NCBI RefSeq assembly: GCF_002269255.1
Contig: NZ_CP022824.1
Coordinates: 1 to 64,000, forward strand
DNA from: Klebsiella quasivariicola
GTDB lineage: Bacteria; Pseudomonadota; Gammaproteobacteria; Enterobacterales; Enterobacteriaceae
Length of the DNA: 64,000 bases
Reading direction: 5' to 3'
Positions 8,682-17,953 of the stretch are shown piece after piece. How positions within the stretch are numbered: the stretch's first letter is position 1; each line of letters opens with the position of its first letter. The position numbers were made by a program, and so were the translations under genes. The notes under the pieces were generated by a model that saw nothing but the letters and a program-made list of their open reading frames with translations, ran no database searches and was not told where the DNA came from.

Positions 8682-10097
8682 GTGCTTGTTCGCTCTGAAT
8701 CGCTCCTGGTTCAGACTGAATCTGTCAAGACTGCTGCAAAGTCACATTTGAATATAGGAGACAGTCCATGTACTAATGAAAATATCCTACATCTTCGGGT
8801 TGTAGTATGGCCCTATCCGTTGATTAAAGATGTTGGCTACATCATAAAAGGAGAATTAGCCTGTAGTGCTCTGTGGGGGAGTTTACGTCCCACCTTAAGT
8901 CTGGAACATTTTGATAAAAAATGGACTTCGCGGGAAGGAGTGTGGCTTTTTGGTATTAAGCTTATGGATGATATATCCGTCAATGGATATATTTCTGAAG
9001 GTATTATGGTGACCCTATCACCATTTGTCTTCAGACGATTCGAAACTGATATGTATTCAAAAAACTTTAGCGCTGTTGTCGGAAATAGTAAGCATGACAG
9101 GCATTACTTCAATATAGGACCTGATGCTCCTCTTCTTGATCGGCATGATAGCGTTCCACTAAGGTTTAGAGTGTTTAGGGCATGTAGCCTACATTATGAT
9201 CTCTGTGTTGCAGGAGGTGGGTATTTTACGGGGATATTTTCAGAGCACTGGAGCATACAAATGTTATTAGTAACAGTGTCACTACTTTCCGGTTTAATGA
9301 TTTATATTATCATTATGAACAGAGCAGAACTCAATAGTTCACTATCTGCAAGGTTTGTAAAGGCTTTGAAAAATGAAGCCCTGTCGCTGGTCTATCAACC
9401 TATTTACAGAATTGAAGACGGACAGATCTGCGGATTTGAGGCCTTGCTCAGATGGAAAGATGAAAGACTCGGGAATATTAGCCCTGAAGTATTTATACCG
9501 CTTTCTGAAAGGGAAGGGTTGCAGGAGGATGTGACTTTATTCGTCATTAACCATGCTATCCGAGAATTTATCCATACTGCTATTCAGAATGAAATATTTT
9601 TGAGCGTAAACATTAATCCAAGCGATCTTGATTCAGAAAAATTCAGGGATAAACTACTAGGATTAATTTCTGAATATAACATCCCATATAAAACAATCCT
9701 TCTTGAAATTACGGAGCGTCAAGGAGGGGATTTTGAAGGTATGAAAATTCACATTGATAAATATAAAAATCATGGTGTCAGGTTTGCCATCGATGACTTT
9801 GGGACAGGATATTCTAATCTTAATCTGGTAACTGCGCTTGATGTAGATGAAATAAAAATAGACAAATCGCTAACTAGTGCTATTGGTACTGAATCTTTAC
9901 GATATGATCTTCTTCCCGGACTGCATGAGATGTTCCGCTCCATTGCAGATAAGATTGTGTTTGAGGGTGTAGAGACTCAGGAGCAGGTGAACTATCTGAA
10001 GACGTTCTGGCCACAGAGTTATGCTCAGGGCTGGTATTACTCCAGAGCGCTTCCGCTGGAAGAAGCGAGAAAACTTACCATCCGGGAATTGAACTGA
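8682..10097 (+). CDS. CSS-motif / EAL-domain cyclic-di-GMP phosphodiesterase (N-terminus frameshifted)
   Basis: A membrane-bound sensor phosphodiesterase expected to hydrolyse c-di-GMP to pGpG. It has a periplasmic CSS-type domain (about residues 1-195 of this frame, with Cys-Ser pairs such as ELACSALWG and FRACSLHYD), a membrane span (about 196-215) and an EAL domain (about 225-465). The EAL signatures are GFEALLRW, SVNINPSDL, LEITER, DDFGTGYSN and FEGVE, so the active site appears complete. The first membrane span lies upstream in another frame (8518-8646). The GTG at 8682 is only the first start in this frame and has no clear ribosome binding site. Whether a full product is made depends on slippage at the T8 tract. 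Confidence 0.82.
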   Translation: MLVRSESLLVQTESVKTAAKSHLNIGDSPCTNENILHLRVVVWPYPLIKDVGYIIKGELACSALWGSLRPTLSLEHFDKKWTSREGVWLFGIKLMDDISVNGYISEGIMVTLSPFVFRRFETDMYSKNFSAVVGNSKHDRHYFNIGPDAPLLDRHDSVPLRFRVFRACSLHYDLCVAGGGYFTGIFSEHWSIQMLLVTVSLLSGLMIYIIIMNRAELNSSLSARFVKALKNEALSLVYQPIYRIEDGQICGFEALLRWKDERLGNISPEVFIPLSEREGLQEDVTLFVINHAIREFIHTAIQNEIFLSVNINPSDLDSEKFRDKLLGLISEYNIPYKTILLEITERQGGDFEGMKIHIDKYKNHGVRFAIDDFGTGYSNLNLVTALDVDEIKIDKSLTSAIGTESLRYDLLPGLHEMFRSIADKIVFEGVETQEQVNYLKTFWPQSYAQGWYYSRALPLEEARKLTIRELN

Positions 10098-10228
10098 CCG
10101 GCACTTTCAGCGCAAACACTCAGCAATTGCTTGCCGATCAGCTGGTAGAAATTGAAGGGCAGTGTAATCACCTGCTGCTGGCGCAGGGGAAAGCGTTACT
10201 GAAAAGTCGTTCTGAACTGCTTAAATAA
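10098..10228 (+). pseudogene. Open 43-codon tail of an unrecognised gene
   Basis: Directly after the EAL gene, in another frame, lies an open stretch starting TGTFSANTQQLL and ending ALLKSRSELLK before TAA 10226. It has protein-like composition (amphipathic helix) but no start codon of its own. It looks like the end of a gene whose front was replaced. The family is not recognised. Confidence 0.35.
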
Positions 10229-10725
10229 CAGAGAAACCAGGATGTGATTTGATGCAAAACACGGAACAGCGAATGTAATATTTACTGAGATGAGCGAGCT
10301 TTGTCTCATAGTACAGAGGAGTCGGGGCTGCCAGTATCCGGTAGACAGCATTATTCGTCTGCAACATAACTCTGCTGGTTGCTGCGGATAACTACTCAGC
10401 GCCTTCCAGAGATGGCATTGATGAAAGTAGTAGAAAAAACCTGGAATCTTTGAAGATGTGTCCCTACCTCAGGGGGCTGGAGTGCCATCTGGCCCTAATT
10501 CAGCACAGTGCTGCAGATATGTGTTATGTACAAGTAGACACTGTCTTGAAAATCAGAAGTCGTTGAGGGTTGAATGCAATTCCAATATTTGCTTCAGCAG
10601 ATAACGAGGACCTCTATCTATTGCATCTAGTGAATAGGAAGCCGTTTCCATTTTTCTCTAAAGCAACTGGTGTTGACATCCTGAATTCCTTCAAATGTCT
10701 GATATTCCTTTTTTCAAAGCACTAG
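10229..10725. other. No supported gene
   Basis: Every frame is short, and nothing recognisable is seen before IS5. The 4-bp IS5 target CTAG is at 10722-10725. Confidence 0.4.
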
Positions 10726-11921
10726 GGAAGGTGCGAACAAGTTCCTGATATGAGATCATCATATTCATCCGGAGCGCATCCCAGAGGGACATCATGAGCC
10801 ATCAACTCACCTTCGCCGATAGTGAATTCAGCACTAAGCGCCGTCAGACCCGAAAAGAGATTTTCCTCTCCCGCATGGAGCAGATTCTGCCATGGCAGAA
10901 TATGACCGCTGTCATCGAGCCGTTTTATCCCAAGGCGGGCAATGGCCGACGGCCCTATCCGCTGGAGACCATGCTGCGTATTCACTGCATGCAGCATTGG
11001 TACAACCTGAGCGACGGTGCCATGGAAGATGCCCTGTACGAAATCGCCTCCATGCGCCTGTTTGCCCGATTATCCCTGGATAGCGCCCTGCCGGATCGCA
11101 CCACCATCATGAATTTCCGCCACCTGCTCGAGCAGCATCAACTGGCCCGTCAATTGTTCAAGACCATCAATCGCTGGCTGGCCGAAGCAGGCGTCATGAT
11201 GACCCAAGGCACTTTGGTGGATGCCACCATCATTGAGGCACCCAGCTCTACCAAGAACAAAGAGCAGCAACGCGATCCGGAGATGCATCAGACCAAGAAA
11301 GGCAATCAGTGGCACTTTGGCATGAAGGCCCACATTGGTGTCGATGCCAAGAGTGGCCTGACCCACAGCCTGGTCACCACCGCGGCCAACGAGCATGACC
11401 TCAATCAGCTGGGTAATCTGCTTCATGGAGAGGAGCAATTTGTCTCAGCCGATGCCGGCTACCAAGGAGCGCCACAGCGCGAGGAGCTGGCCGAGGTGGA
11501 TGTGGACTGGCTGATCGCCGAGCGTCCCGGCAAGGTAAAAACCTTGAAGCAGCATCCGCGCAAGAACAAAACGGCCATCAACATCGAATACATGAAAGCC
11601 AGCATCCGTGCCAGGGTGGAGCACCCGTTTCGCATCATCAAGCGGCAGTTCGGCTTCGTGAAAGCCAGATACAGGGGGCTGCTGAAAAACGATAACCAAC
11701 TGGCGATGTTATTCACCCTGGCCAACCTGTTTCGGGTGGACCAAATGATACGTCAGTGGGAGAGATCTCAGTAAAAACCGGAAATAACGCCAGAAATGGT
11801 GGAAAAAATAGCCTAAATAGGCTGATTCGATGTGTTTGCGGGAAAAAAATCGGCCCAGATCCGCGAAATTTTAATCAGCGAGTCAGCTTGGGAAGAAATG
11901 ACCTGCTTATTCGCACCTTCC
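10726..11921 (+). mobile_element. IS5, complete, with CTAG target duplication
   Basis: The terminal repeats GGAAGGTGCGAA and its complement TTCGCACCTTCC bound 1196 bp. CTAG, a YTAR-type IS5 target, is repeated at 10722-10725 and 11922-11925. This is a clean, probably recent insertion. Confidence 0.95.
10794..11774 (+). CDS. IS5 transposase (DDE)
   Basis: A 326-residue transposase starting SHQLTFADSEFSTKRRQTR and ending MIRQWERSQ, nearly identical to the IS5 transposase as I know it. The DDE residues lie in TLVDATIIEAP, VSADAGYQGA and the ARVEHPFRIIKRQFG segment. Full length and apparently active. Confidence 0.96.
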   Translation: MSHQLTFADSEFSTKRRQTRKEIFLSRMEQILPWQNMTAVIEPFYPKAGNGRRPYPLETMLRIHCMQHWYNLSDGAMEDALYEIASMRLFARLSLDSALPDRTTIMNFRHLLEQHQLARQLFKTINRWLAEAGVMMTQGTLVDATIIEAPSSTKNKEQQRDPEMHQTKKGNQWHFGMKAHIGVDAKSGLTHSLVTTAANEHDLNQLGNLLHGEEQFVSADAGYQGAPQREELAEVDVDWLIAERPGKVKTLKQHPRKNKTAINIEYMKASIRARVEHPFRIIKRQFGFVKARYRGLLKNDNQLAMLFTLANLFRVDQMIRQWERSQ

Positions 11922-11925
11922 CTAG

Positions 11926-12279
11926 AAAAATACCCGAAAGCTGTTAATCTAATACATTGACTGACCATACAGTACAGCGTTATTTTGTTGGGTTTACTTC
12001 ACGTACTTTTTATTGTCGGATACTGTTGGGAAAAGACACAAAGAAGCAAGCCATTAAGCGGAATACTGCGTAGGGTTAGAATATACAATTAACTTTTCCG
12101 TGATAGGACTAGTGATAACAATATTTCCAGCATGGGCTGACAGGAGTATAGATGGAACTGCTCTCCATAGGTTAATACATCTCGCAATTAACACGCCCGC
12201 ATATGCCACAAAACTGACGCCCATTCTCGGAATTTTTTTTGCCATTATCTTTCCTGCGGCCTAATTACTTTCCCCACAA
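11926..12279. other. Intergenic region; weak small ORF on the minus strand
   Basis: The only candidate is a 63-codon minus-strand frame (12054-12245), hydrophobic in the middle (VSFVAYAGVLIA) and without a recognised family. It is too weak to call as a gene. Confidence 0.35.
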
Positions 12280-13557
12280 CTATGGTTTTTTATTAGAGTC
12301 TTCACCACTAAATAAATTATAATAAATTGATTTTATTAGACATCTGTCAGAATCTATATGGTCAGCACGTATTGCATGCTCTAATGTTTCAAATGCTAAA
12401 TTATGCGCGGCCTCAGAAAATATCCCAGGCCAACCCTTACTCAGCATAGACAGTCCTTTAAGGACTCTTATCTGTATCTCCCTCATACCGGCACCATCGC
12501 GCGCGACAGGTGAGAAAAAGTCTTCCAGTAGATCGTTATTCTGAAGTGGTGCAACATGAACTGAAGGATATTTCACTTCTATTTCATCAGATTTATTCTG
12601 CGCGTAAGTGGAAAGTATACGAACACCTCTGCCAATGACATCAATGGCGGTTCCAGGATCGTTCACTGCGGGGGAAAGTGCCCGGCAGGCTATTTCGGCC
12701 ATGACGCTAAGACAAAATCGGGGATCCTGAGCAAATGAACGTACATCCGAGACAATAATCGTCTCAAGTAAATCGGCGCTGATTGATGACTCCTGGCCTT
12801 GACTCAGGTACAAAACGGGCATGGATGGATGGATGAAACTGCCTGGCTGCGCCACGAGGTATACATGACGGGGATCATTGGTCAGCAGCTTGCTAAGTTT
12901 CACCATATTAATATATTCAACATAGCCAATCTTCTTCGGATAAACTGCAACCGTTCCTTTCGGCTGTTCATTGTTCTCAAGCCATGGATATCCGCCGAGA
13001 CAGGGATTTCTTGCTCTCGCAATAAATGTTTCGATGGCCGCCTGTTCTACTTTTGCCGTTGTCTCACCTACCCTTCCCAGAGAGGTCAAATGCTGTATCC
13101 AGCGAAGCAATGTGATGAGGATTAAGGCAATGACAACCAGTGTGACAATGAATAAAATGACTCTCCCCCTTTCTCCATAAGCTCCCATACTGAGGGCAAT
13201 AATCCCTACCAGACTGAAGAGAAAAGAACCGATGAAGGTGGCCAGTACATTTTGTGTGGTTACGTCTTCAACAACTAAACGCGTAGCTCTGGGAGTCACA
13301 TTAGTAGTGGCTGAACCGTAGGCTGTGACCATGATACTCAACGAAAAAGTGGTCACTGCCAGCATACTCGATGCCAGTATGTTCAGAATGTTATCGACTG
13401 CTTCCGCACCAACCTTCACGGAAACCGACTCAGGTATCATTGATTTAAAAAGAATTGATAAAAGGGCCGTTATTATCGCGACAATGGCGAATAACGTTGC
13501 CCTGAACCATAGCTTTTTAACTGTCTGCTTCAGAATCCATTTCCAGCGTGAAATCAT
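12280..13557 (-). CDS. DUF2254 family inner-membrane protein
   Basis: A 425-residue membrane protein of the DUF2254 family, function not established. There is a short cytoplasmic start (ISRWKWILKQ), then four membrane spans (about 20-37, 55-80, 103-125, 130-150), followed by a large soluble C-terminal domain. That domain has the family's conserved LVAQPGSFIHP and ACRALSPAVNDPGTA segments. It lies 62 bp downstream of the choline transporter on the same strand, so the two are probably co-transcribed. The pairing suggests a role in envelope or osmotic stress, which is inference only. Confidence 0.85.
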   Translation of the reverse strand: MISRWKWILKQTVKKLWFRATLFAIVAIITALLSILFKSMIPESVSVKVGAEAVDNILNILASSMLAVTTFSLSIMVTAYGSATTNVTPRATRLVVEDVTTQNVLATFIGSFLFSLVGIIALSMGAYGERGRVILFIVTLVVIALILITLLRWIQHLTSLGRVGETTAKVEQAAIETFIARARNPCLGGYPWLENNEQPKGTVAVYPKKIGYVEYINMVKLSKLLTNDPRHVYLVAQPGSFIHPSMPVLYLSQGQESSISADLLETIIVSDVRSFAQDPRFCLSVMAEIACRALSPAVNDPGTAIDVIGRGVRILSTYAQNKSDEIEVKYPSVHVAPLQNNDLLEDFFSPVARDGAGMREIQIRVLKGLSMLSKGWPGIFSEAAHNLAFETLEHAIRADHIDSDRCLIKSIYYNLFSGEDSNKKP

Positions 13558-13619
13558 TCTGCATTCCTCATATTGCGGCCGGGATAAATAATTGCCGCCC
13601 CCAGGACGGCATGTTGCTA

Positions 13620-15617
13620 TTAACGAACGAGGTGCAGGAAGTGCAGATGTTTTTCGTACTGGTCCAGTATGTCATTAATCAGCTGCTCCTGGTTCCAGCC
13701 CATCACATCATAATTTTGACCGCCTTCTTTGAGATATACCTCAGCGCGATAATATCTATGTTGTTCAGTCTGCTGCTCATTATTATCCATCGCGGCGAGC
13801 GCGAAGGTCGGTGAGCTATACCCGCGAAGCCTCACTTCATATATAAAATTCAGCTCGTTACCCAAATCGACTTCAAGACGAATACGATCCTCGACTGCGT
13901 CACTGATGTGGCTTATCGTCCCCTGCTTGTTCAGCTCTTCCTGAACCAGCGTCATGGCGGGCTGGATGACGTCGTCCATAAAACGTTTCACAAGAGATCG
14001 CTTCGGCAGATACGCGATATTGCGTAACCTTCTCTGCCAGGGAATTGGGTTACGTGCAGCCGTAGGAGCAATTGTCGCCATGCTCAGGCTTTCACGCTTG
14101 GTCAAATCCCGGCGCAAAGCTTTTAAAAGTCCGTATATGGATATCAGTAAGATCACTGAGAAAGGCAATGCACTCGCTATTGTCACTGTTTGCAGCGCAC
14201 TTAGCCCTCCGGCAAGGAGAAGCGCAATTGCGACAATGCCCATGAGCGAGGCCCAAAATATTCGCTGCCAGACGGGTGTGTTTGCCACTCCACCTGTTGC
14301 CAGAGTATCAACTACCATTGCCCCCGAGTCAGCAGACGTGACAAAGAAGACGATGACCATCGCCATTGCGATGAATGACAGCACGGAAGAGAACGGGAAA
14401 TGCTCCAGGAAATTAAACAGGGCCAGCGCCACATCCTGCTGAACAGTATTGGCGAGGTCTGTGGCCCCCTGGTTCATAATGAGATAGATCGCGCTGTTAC
14501 CAAACACTGTCATCCACATTAGCGTAAAACCCGCGGGAACAAACAGCACGCCGGTGACAAACTCGCGAATGGTTCGCCCGCGGGAGACCCGTGCGATGAA
14601 CATCCCCACAAACGGCGACCATGAAAGCCACCATCCCCAGTACAGTAATGTCCAGCCCCCCAGCCATTTGCTCGACTTAGGCTCATACGCGTAAAGGTTG
14701 AACGTTTTACTCACCAGTTCCGAAAGATAACCGCCCGTATTTTCCACAAATGACTTCAGCAGAAGCACGGTTGGTCCCAGACACAGGACCAGCGCCAGGA
14801 GCAACAACGCCAGACCCAGATTGAGCTCAGACAGGATACGTATTCCCTTATCCAGGCCGGACACCACTGAAATCGTCGCTAACCCCGTGATGACCACGAT
14901 CAGAATAACCTGCACCGTTTCATTGATGGGCACCCCGAAAAGATGGTTCAAACCGGCATTCACCTGCAAAACGCCGTAACCCAGCGATGTCGCGACGCCA
15001 AAGACCGTGCCTATAACAGCGAAAATATCAACCGCATGACCTACAGGCCCGTATATGCGATCGCCAATAATGGGATAGAGTGCGGAGCGCAGAGTTAAAG
15101 GCAGACCGTGACGGTAACTGAAGAACGCCAGAATCAGCGCCACAATGGCATAAATTGCCCATGCGTGCAGTCCCCAGTGGAAGAAGGTCAGACGCATTGC
15201 TTCCTTGGCTGCCGCAACGGTTTCTGGCGTGCCAACGGGAGGCGAAAGATAATGCATTACAGGTTCGGCAACGCCAAAGAACATCAGGCCGATCCCCATC
15301 CCTGCCGAAAAAAGCATCGCAAACCAGGAATGGTAGCTGAAATCAGGCTGCGCATGGTCCGGGCCCAGCTTGATATCACCGTAGCGTGAGAGTCCAAGGA
15401 ACGTGACACTTAGTAAAATCAGGGCCACAGCAAGGATGTAGAACCAGCTGGCATTCGTGAAGATTTGTTGCTGTAGTAGTTTAAAATTTTTGTCGGCGAC
15501 ATCCGGGAATACGGCGGCAAAGGCGACAAGAAGGAAAATTAGCAAAGCAGATGTAAAGAATACCGCTTTGTTAATCTGGCTTGTAGACTTCTTCGGGATT
15601 GTATCATTATCACTCAT
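13620..15617 (-). CDS. betT: BCCT-family choline/betaine transporter, BetT-like
   Basis: An inner-membrane transporter of the betaine/choline/carnitine family, most like BetT, which imports choline with protons for osmoprotectant synthesis. About 12 membrane spans occupy residues 15-510. The family signature is clear (FSAGMGIGLMFFGVAEP and the Trp-rich GGWTLLYWGWWLSWSPFVGMFIAR). A long C-terminal cytoplasmic tail (about 510-665) is typical of BetT osmoregulatory types. The start is ATG 15617; an in-frame ATG two codons earlier (15623) is also possible. No betA/betB/betI genes accompany it, so oxidation of choline would have to rely on the host. Confidence 0.9.
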   Translation of the reverse strand: MSDNDTIPKKSTSQINKAVFFTSALLIFLLVAFAAVFPDVADKNFKLLQQQIFTNASWFYILAVALILLSVTFLGLSRYGDIKLGPDHAQPDFSYHSWFAMLFSAGMGIGLMFFGVAEPVMHYLSPPVGTPETVAAAKEAMRLTFFHWGLHAWAIYAIVALILAFFSYRHGLPLTLRSALYPIIGDRIYGPVGHAVDIFAVIGTVFGVATSLGYGVLQVNAGLNHLFGVPINETVQVILIVVITGLATISVVSGLDKGIRILSELNLGLALLLLALVLCLGPTVLLLKSFVENTGGYLSELVSKTFNLYAYEPKSSKWLGGWTLLYWGWWLSWSPFVGMFIARVSRGRTIREFVTGVLFVPAGFTLMWMTVFGNSAIYLIMNQGATDLANTVQQDVALALFNFLEHFPFSSVLSFIAMAMVIVFFVTSADSGAMVVDTLATGGVANTPVWQRIFWASLMGIVAIALLLAGGLSALQTVTIASALPFSVILLISIYGLLKALRRDLTKRESLSMATIAPTAARNPIPWQRRLRNIAYLPKRSLVKRFMDDVIQPAMTLVQEELNKQGTISHISDAVEDRIRLEVDLGNELNFIYEVRLRGYSSPTFALAAMDNNEQQTEQHRYYRAEVYLKEGGQNYDVMGWNQEQLINDILDQYEKHLHFLHLVR

Positions 15618-15768
15618 AATCATTTATTCCATTAATTAAATCCGCACTGGATAGACGGTACTACCTTTCACAGAGTAGCAAAGTTCAACTGGCTATGCGG
15701 CGTTAATCGGAACGCATGGTGTAATGAGTTCCGATACAAATCATCCGATATTCGGTAATGACTCCAAC

Positions 15769-16272
15769 TTACTGATAGTGTTTTATGTTCAGATAATGCC
15801 CGATGACCTTGTCATACAGCTCCACCGATTTTGAGAACGACAGTGACTTCCGTCCCAGCCTTGCCAGATGTTGTCGCAGATTCAGGTTATGTCGCTCAAT
15901 GCGCTGAGTGTAACGCTTGCTGATAACGTGCAGCTTTCCCTTCAGGCGGGATTCATACAGCGGCCAGCCATCCGTCATCCATACCACGACCTCAAAGGCC
16001 GACAGCAGGCTCAGAAGACGCTCCAGTGTGGCCAGAGTGCGTTCACCGAAGACGTGCGCCACAACCGTCCTCCGTATCCTGTCATACGCGTAAAACAGCC
16101 AGCGCTGACGTGATTTAGCACCGACGTAGCCCCACTGTTCGTCCATTTCAGCGCAGACAATCACATCACTGCCCGGTTGTATGCGCGAGGTTACCGACTG
16201 CGGCCTGAGTTTTTTAAGTGACGTAAAACCGTGTTGAGGCCAACGCCCATAATGCGTGCACTGGCGCGACAT
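15769..16272 (-). CDS. insB: IS1 InsB (catalytic part of InsAB')
   Basis: A 167-residue catalytic protein of IS1 with the DDE residues in VCAEMDEQWGYVG, VWMTDGWPLYE and ERHNLNLRQHLARLGRK. In IS1 the active enzyme is a fusion of InsA and InsB' produced by -1 frameshifting at an A-rich site, and the AAAAAA run in the InsA tail (TTTTTT at 16210-16215) is present. Intact. Confidence 0.95.
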   Translation of the reverse strand: MSRQCTHYGRWPQHGFTSLKKLRPQSVTSRIQPGSDVIVCAEMDEQWGYVGAKSRQRWLFYAYDRIRRTVVAHVFGERTLATLERLLSLLSAFEVVVWMTDGWPLYESRLKGKLHVISKRYTQRIERHNLNLRQHLARLGRKSLSFSKSVELYDKVIGHYLNIKHYQ

Positions 16273-16466
16273 CCGACGCCATTCATGGCCATATCAATGA
16301 TTTTCTGGTGCGTACCGGGCTGAGAGGCGGTGTAAGTGAACTGTAGTTGCCATGTTTTACGGCAATGAGAGCAGAGATAGCGCTGATGTCCGGCAGTGCT
16401 TTTGCCGTTACGCACCACGCCTTCAGTAGCGGAGCAGGAAGGACATCTGATGGAAATGGAAGCCAC
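16191..16466 (-). CDS. insA: IS1 InsA (DNA-binding regulator)
   Basis: A 91-residue protein with an N-terminal zinc finger (IRCPSCSATEGVVRNG, YLCSHCRKTWQ) and a C-terminal helix-turn-helix (GVGCRASARIMGVGLNTVLRHL). It binds the IS1 ends, represses the promoter and supplies the front of the fusion transposase. Confidence 0.95.
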   Translation of the reverse strand: MASISIRCPSCSATEGVVRNGKSTAGHQRYLCSHCRKTWQLQFTYTASQPGTHQKIIDMAMNGVGCRASARIMGVGLNTVLRHLKNSGRSR

Positions 16467-16521
16467 GCAAGCACCTTAAAATCACCATCATACACTAAAT
16501 CAGTAAGTTGGCAGCATTACC

Positions 16522-16618
16522 AATCATCTGTTCTCCAATGACTGGTCTAAAAACTAGTATTAAGACTATCACTTATTTAAGTGATATTGGTTGTCTGGAG
16601 ATTCAGGGGGCCAGTCTA
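16522..16618 (-). mobile_element. IS2 left-end remnant (97 bp)
   Basis: The minus strand, read from 16618, begins TAGACTGGCCCCCTGAATCT and continues through the known start of IS2 to the first codons of its orfA (GAACAGATGATT), where IS1 cuts in at 16521. Only the first 97 bp of IS2 survive. The identification rests on recall of the IS2 end. Confidence 0.8.
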
Positions 16619-16656
16619 GTGATCTTGACCCTCCATCTCCGAACAGCTTTTGTATC

Positions 16657-17538
16657 TTAAGTTAACGATGTCCGCTGCCGCCGGTATTCCCTCGGGGAGT
16701 GATATCCCAGCGCGCTGTGCGGGTGGTTTTCATTGTAATGCGTGAACGCTACTGCAAGGTTTCGCAGTGCTGTTCTCACATCCGGTTTTGGCATGAACGC
16801 GATATAGTCTTCTTTCATCGTTTTCACGAACCGTTCGGCCATGCCATTACTCTGCGGGCTGCTCACCGCTGTTGTGCAGGGCTCCAGATTCAGCTCTCTC
16901 GCGAACCTCCACGTTTCATACGCGGTATACGCTGAACCGTTGTCCGTCAGCCACTGCACCGCTGTATCGGGCAACCTGTCGCCGAAGCGCTTTTCCACCG
17001 ACCTCAGCATCACATCCTGCACGGTTGAACTGTCATAGCCTCCCGTGCTTGCTGCCCAGTCTATGGCCTCACGGTCGCAGCAGTCCAGCGCGAACGTTAC
17101 CCGCAGTTTTTCGCCGTTGTCGCAGCCGAACTCGAAGCCATCTGAACACCAGCGCATATCGCTTTCTGCCACCGCTATCTTGCCCTTATGTTCACGCTTC
17201 GGTCGCTCTGGTTTGTCATGCAACAACAACAGGTTATGCTCGCTCATTATCCTGTAAAGCCGTTTGGCGTTCACAGGTGGCTGTCCCTCTGTGCGACGTT
17301 GCTTGCGCAGGATGCCCCACACGCGTCGATAACCATAACTCGGCATATCGCTGATGATGTCGAGGATAGCCGACAGTATTTCTTCGTCTGCTTCGTCATT
17401 ACGCCGGTTACAGCGCTTGTCCTGCCAGTCGGCAGAACGGTTAATCCGCAGTGACAGCTGCGCACGCGACACGCCCATGGTGCGGCTGACCAGGGCTATT
17501 CCCCGTCCTTTGGCAACAAGGGCGCGTGCGCTATCCAT
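16657..17538 (-). CDS. IS2-group transposase, OrfB
   Basis: A 293-residue integrase-type catalytic subunit, IS3 family. DDE residues lie in MRWCSDGFEF, WLTDNGSAYTAYETW and the glutamate of NGMAERFVKTMKEDY, with the typical C-terminal NENHPHSALGYHSPREY. Upstream, PSYGYRRVWGILRKQ is the family's helical segment. It overlaps OrfA in another frame, as expected for frameshift fusion. Confidence 0.92.
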   Translation of the reverse strand: MDSARALVAKGRGIALVSRTMGVSRAQLSLRINRSADWQDKRCNRRNDEADEEILSAILDIISDMPSYGYRRVWGILRKQRRTEGQPPVNAKRLYRIMSEHNLLLLHDKPERPKREHKGKIAVAESDMRWCSDGFEFGCDNGEKLRVTFALDCCDREAIDWAASTGGYDSSTVQDVMLRSVEKRFGDRLPDTAVQWLTDNGSAYTAYETWRFARELNLEPCTTAVSSPQSNGMAERFVKTMKEDYIAFMPKPDVRTALRNLAVAFTHYNENHPHSALGYHSPREYRRQRTSLT

Positions 17539-17891
17539 TTTCGCGACTGGCCGTACTCCACGGCTTCTTTCAGGATCTCAACTTCCATCGTCTTCTTGCC
17601 CAGAAGGCGCTGAAGTTCCCGGACCTGCTTCAGAGCAGCAGTAAGCTCAGAAGCAGGAACGACTTCCTCTCCGGCCGCAACGGCGGTGAGGCTGCCTTCC
17701 TGATATTGCTTCTTCCACTTAAACAGCAGGCTGGGCTGGATACCATGCAGGCGGGCGACATGGGAGACATTCATGCCCGGCTCCATCGTCTGCTGGATAA
17801 TGGCGATCTTCTCCTGAGGAGTTTTACGTTTACGGGCTTCTTGCCCTAACAGGATCCCGGTCATCTCAAAATTGGCGTTAGTGTTAGACAT
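17496..17891 (-). CDS. IS2-group transposase, OrfA
   Basis: A 131-residue helix-turn-helix protein. RKRKTPQEKIAIIQQ and HVARLHGIQPSLLFKWKKQY form the DNA-binding domain and LLGKKTMEVEILKEAVEY the coiled coil. It is similar to IS2 OrfA (GSLTAVAAGE, WIAHAPLLP). Confidence 0.92.
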   Translation of the reverse strand: MSNTNANFEMTGILLGQEARKRKTPQEKIAIIQQTMEPGMNVSHVARLHGIQPSLLFKWKKQYQEGSLTAVAAGEEVVPASELTAALKQVRELQRLLGKKTMEVEILKEAVEYGQSRKWIAHAPLLPKDGE

Positions 17892-17953
17892 ATATTCAAG
17901 CCTATCTCTTATCTGGAGATACAGCTACTGTCCGGTGTTTCAGGGGGCTACAT

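Larger units (their letters stand above)
15754..16521 (-). mobile_element. IS1, complete copy (768 bp)
   Basis: It runs from GGTAATGACTCCAAC to its inverted match ending CATTACC, exactly 768 bp. Left and right flanks differ (left ATATTC, right AATCATC), so there is no 8-9 bp duplication. The right end abuts an IS2 remnant, so the copy was left behind by rearrangement. Confidence 0.96.
16620..17952 (-). mobile_element. IS3-family element, IS2 group, complete
   Basis: The minus-strand 5' end TGTAGCCCCCTGAAACACC (from 17952) and the opposite end TGATCTTGACCCTCCATCTC (from 16620) are imperfect inverted repeats of the IS2 group; length 1333 bp. Flanking 5-mers differ (TCTAG and TCATT), so no duplication is left. 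It sits one base from the IS2 remnant on one side and directly against an IS1 fragment on the other. Confidence 0.85.
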
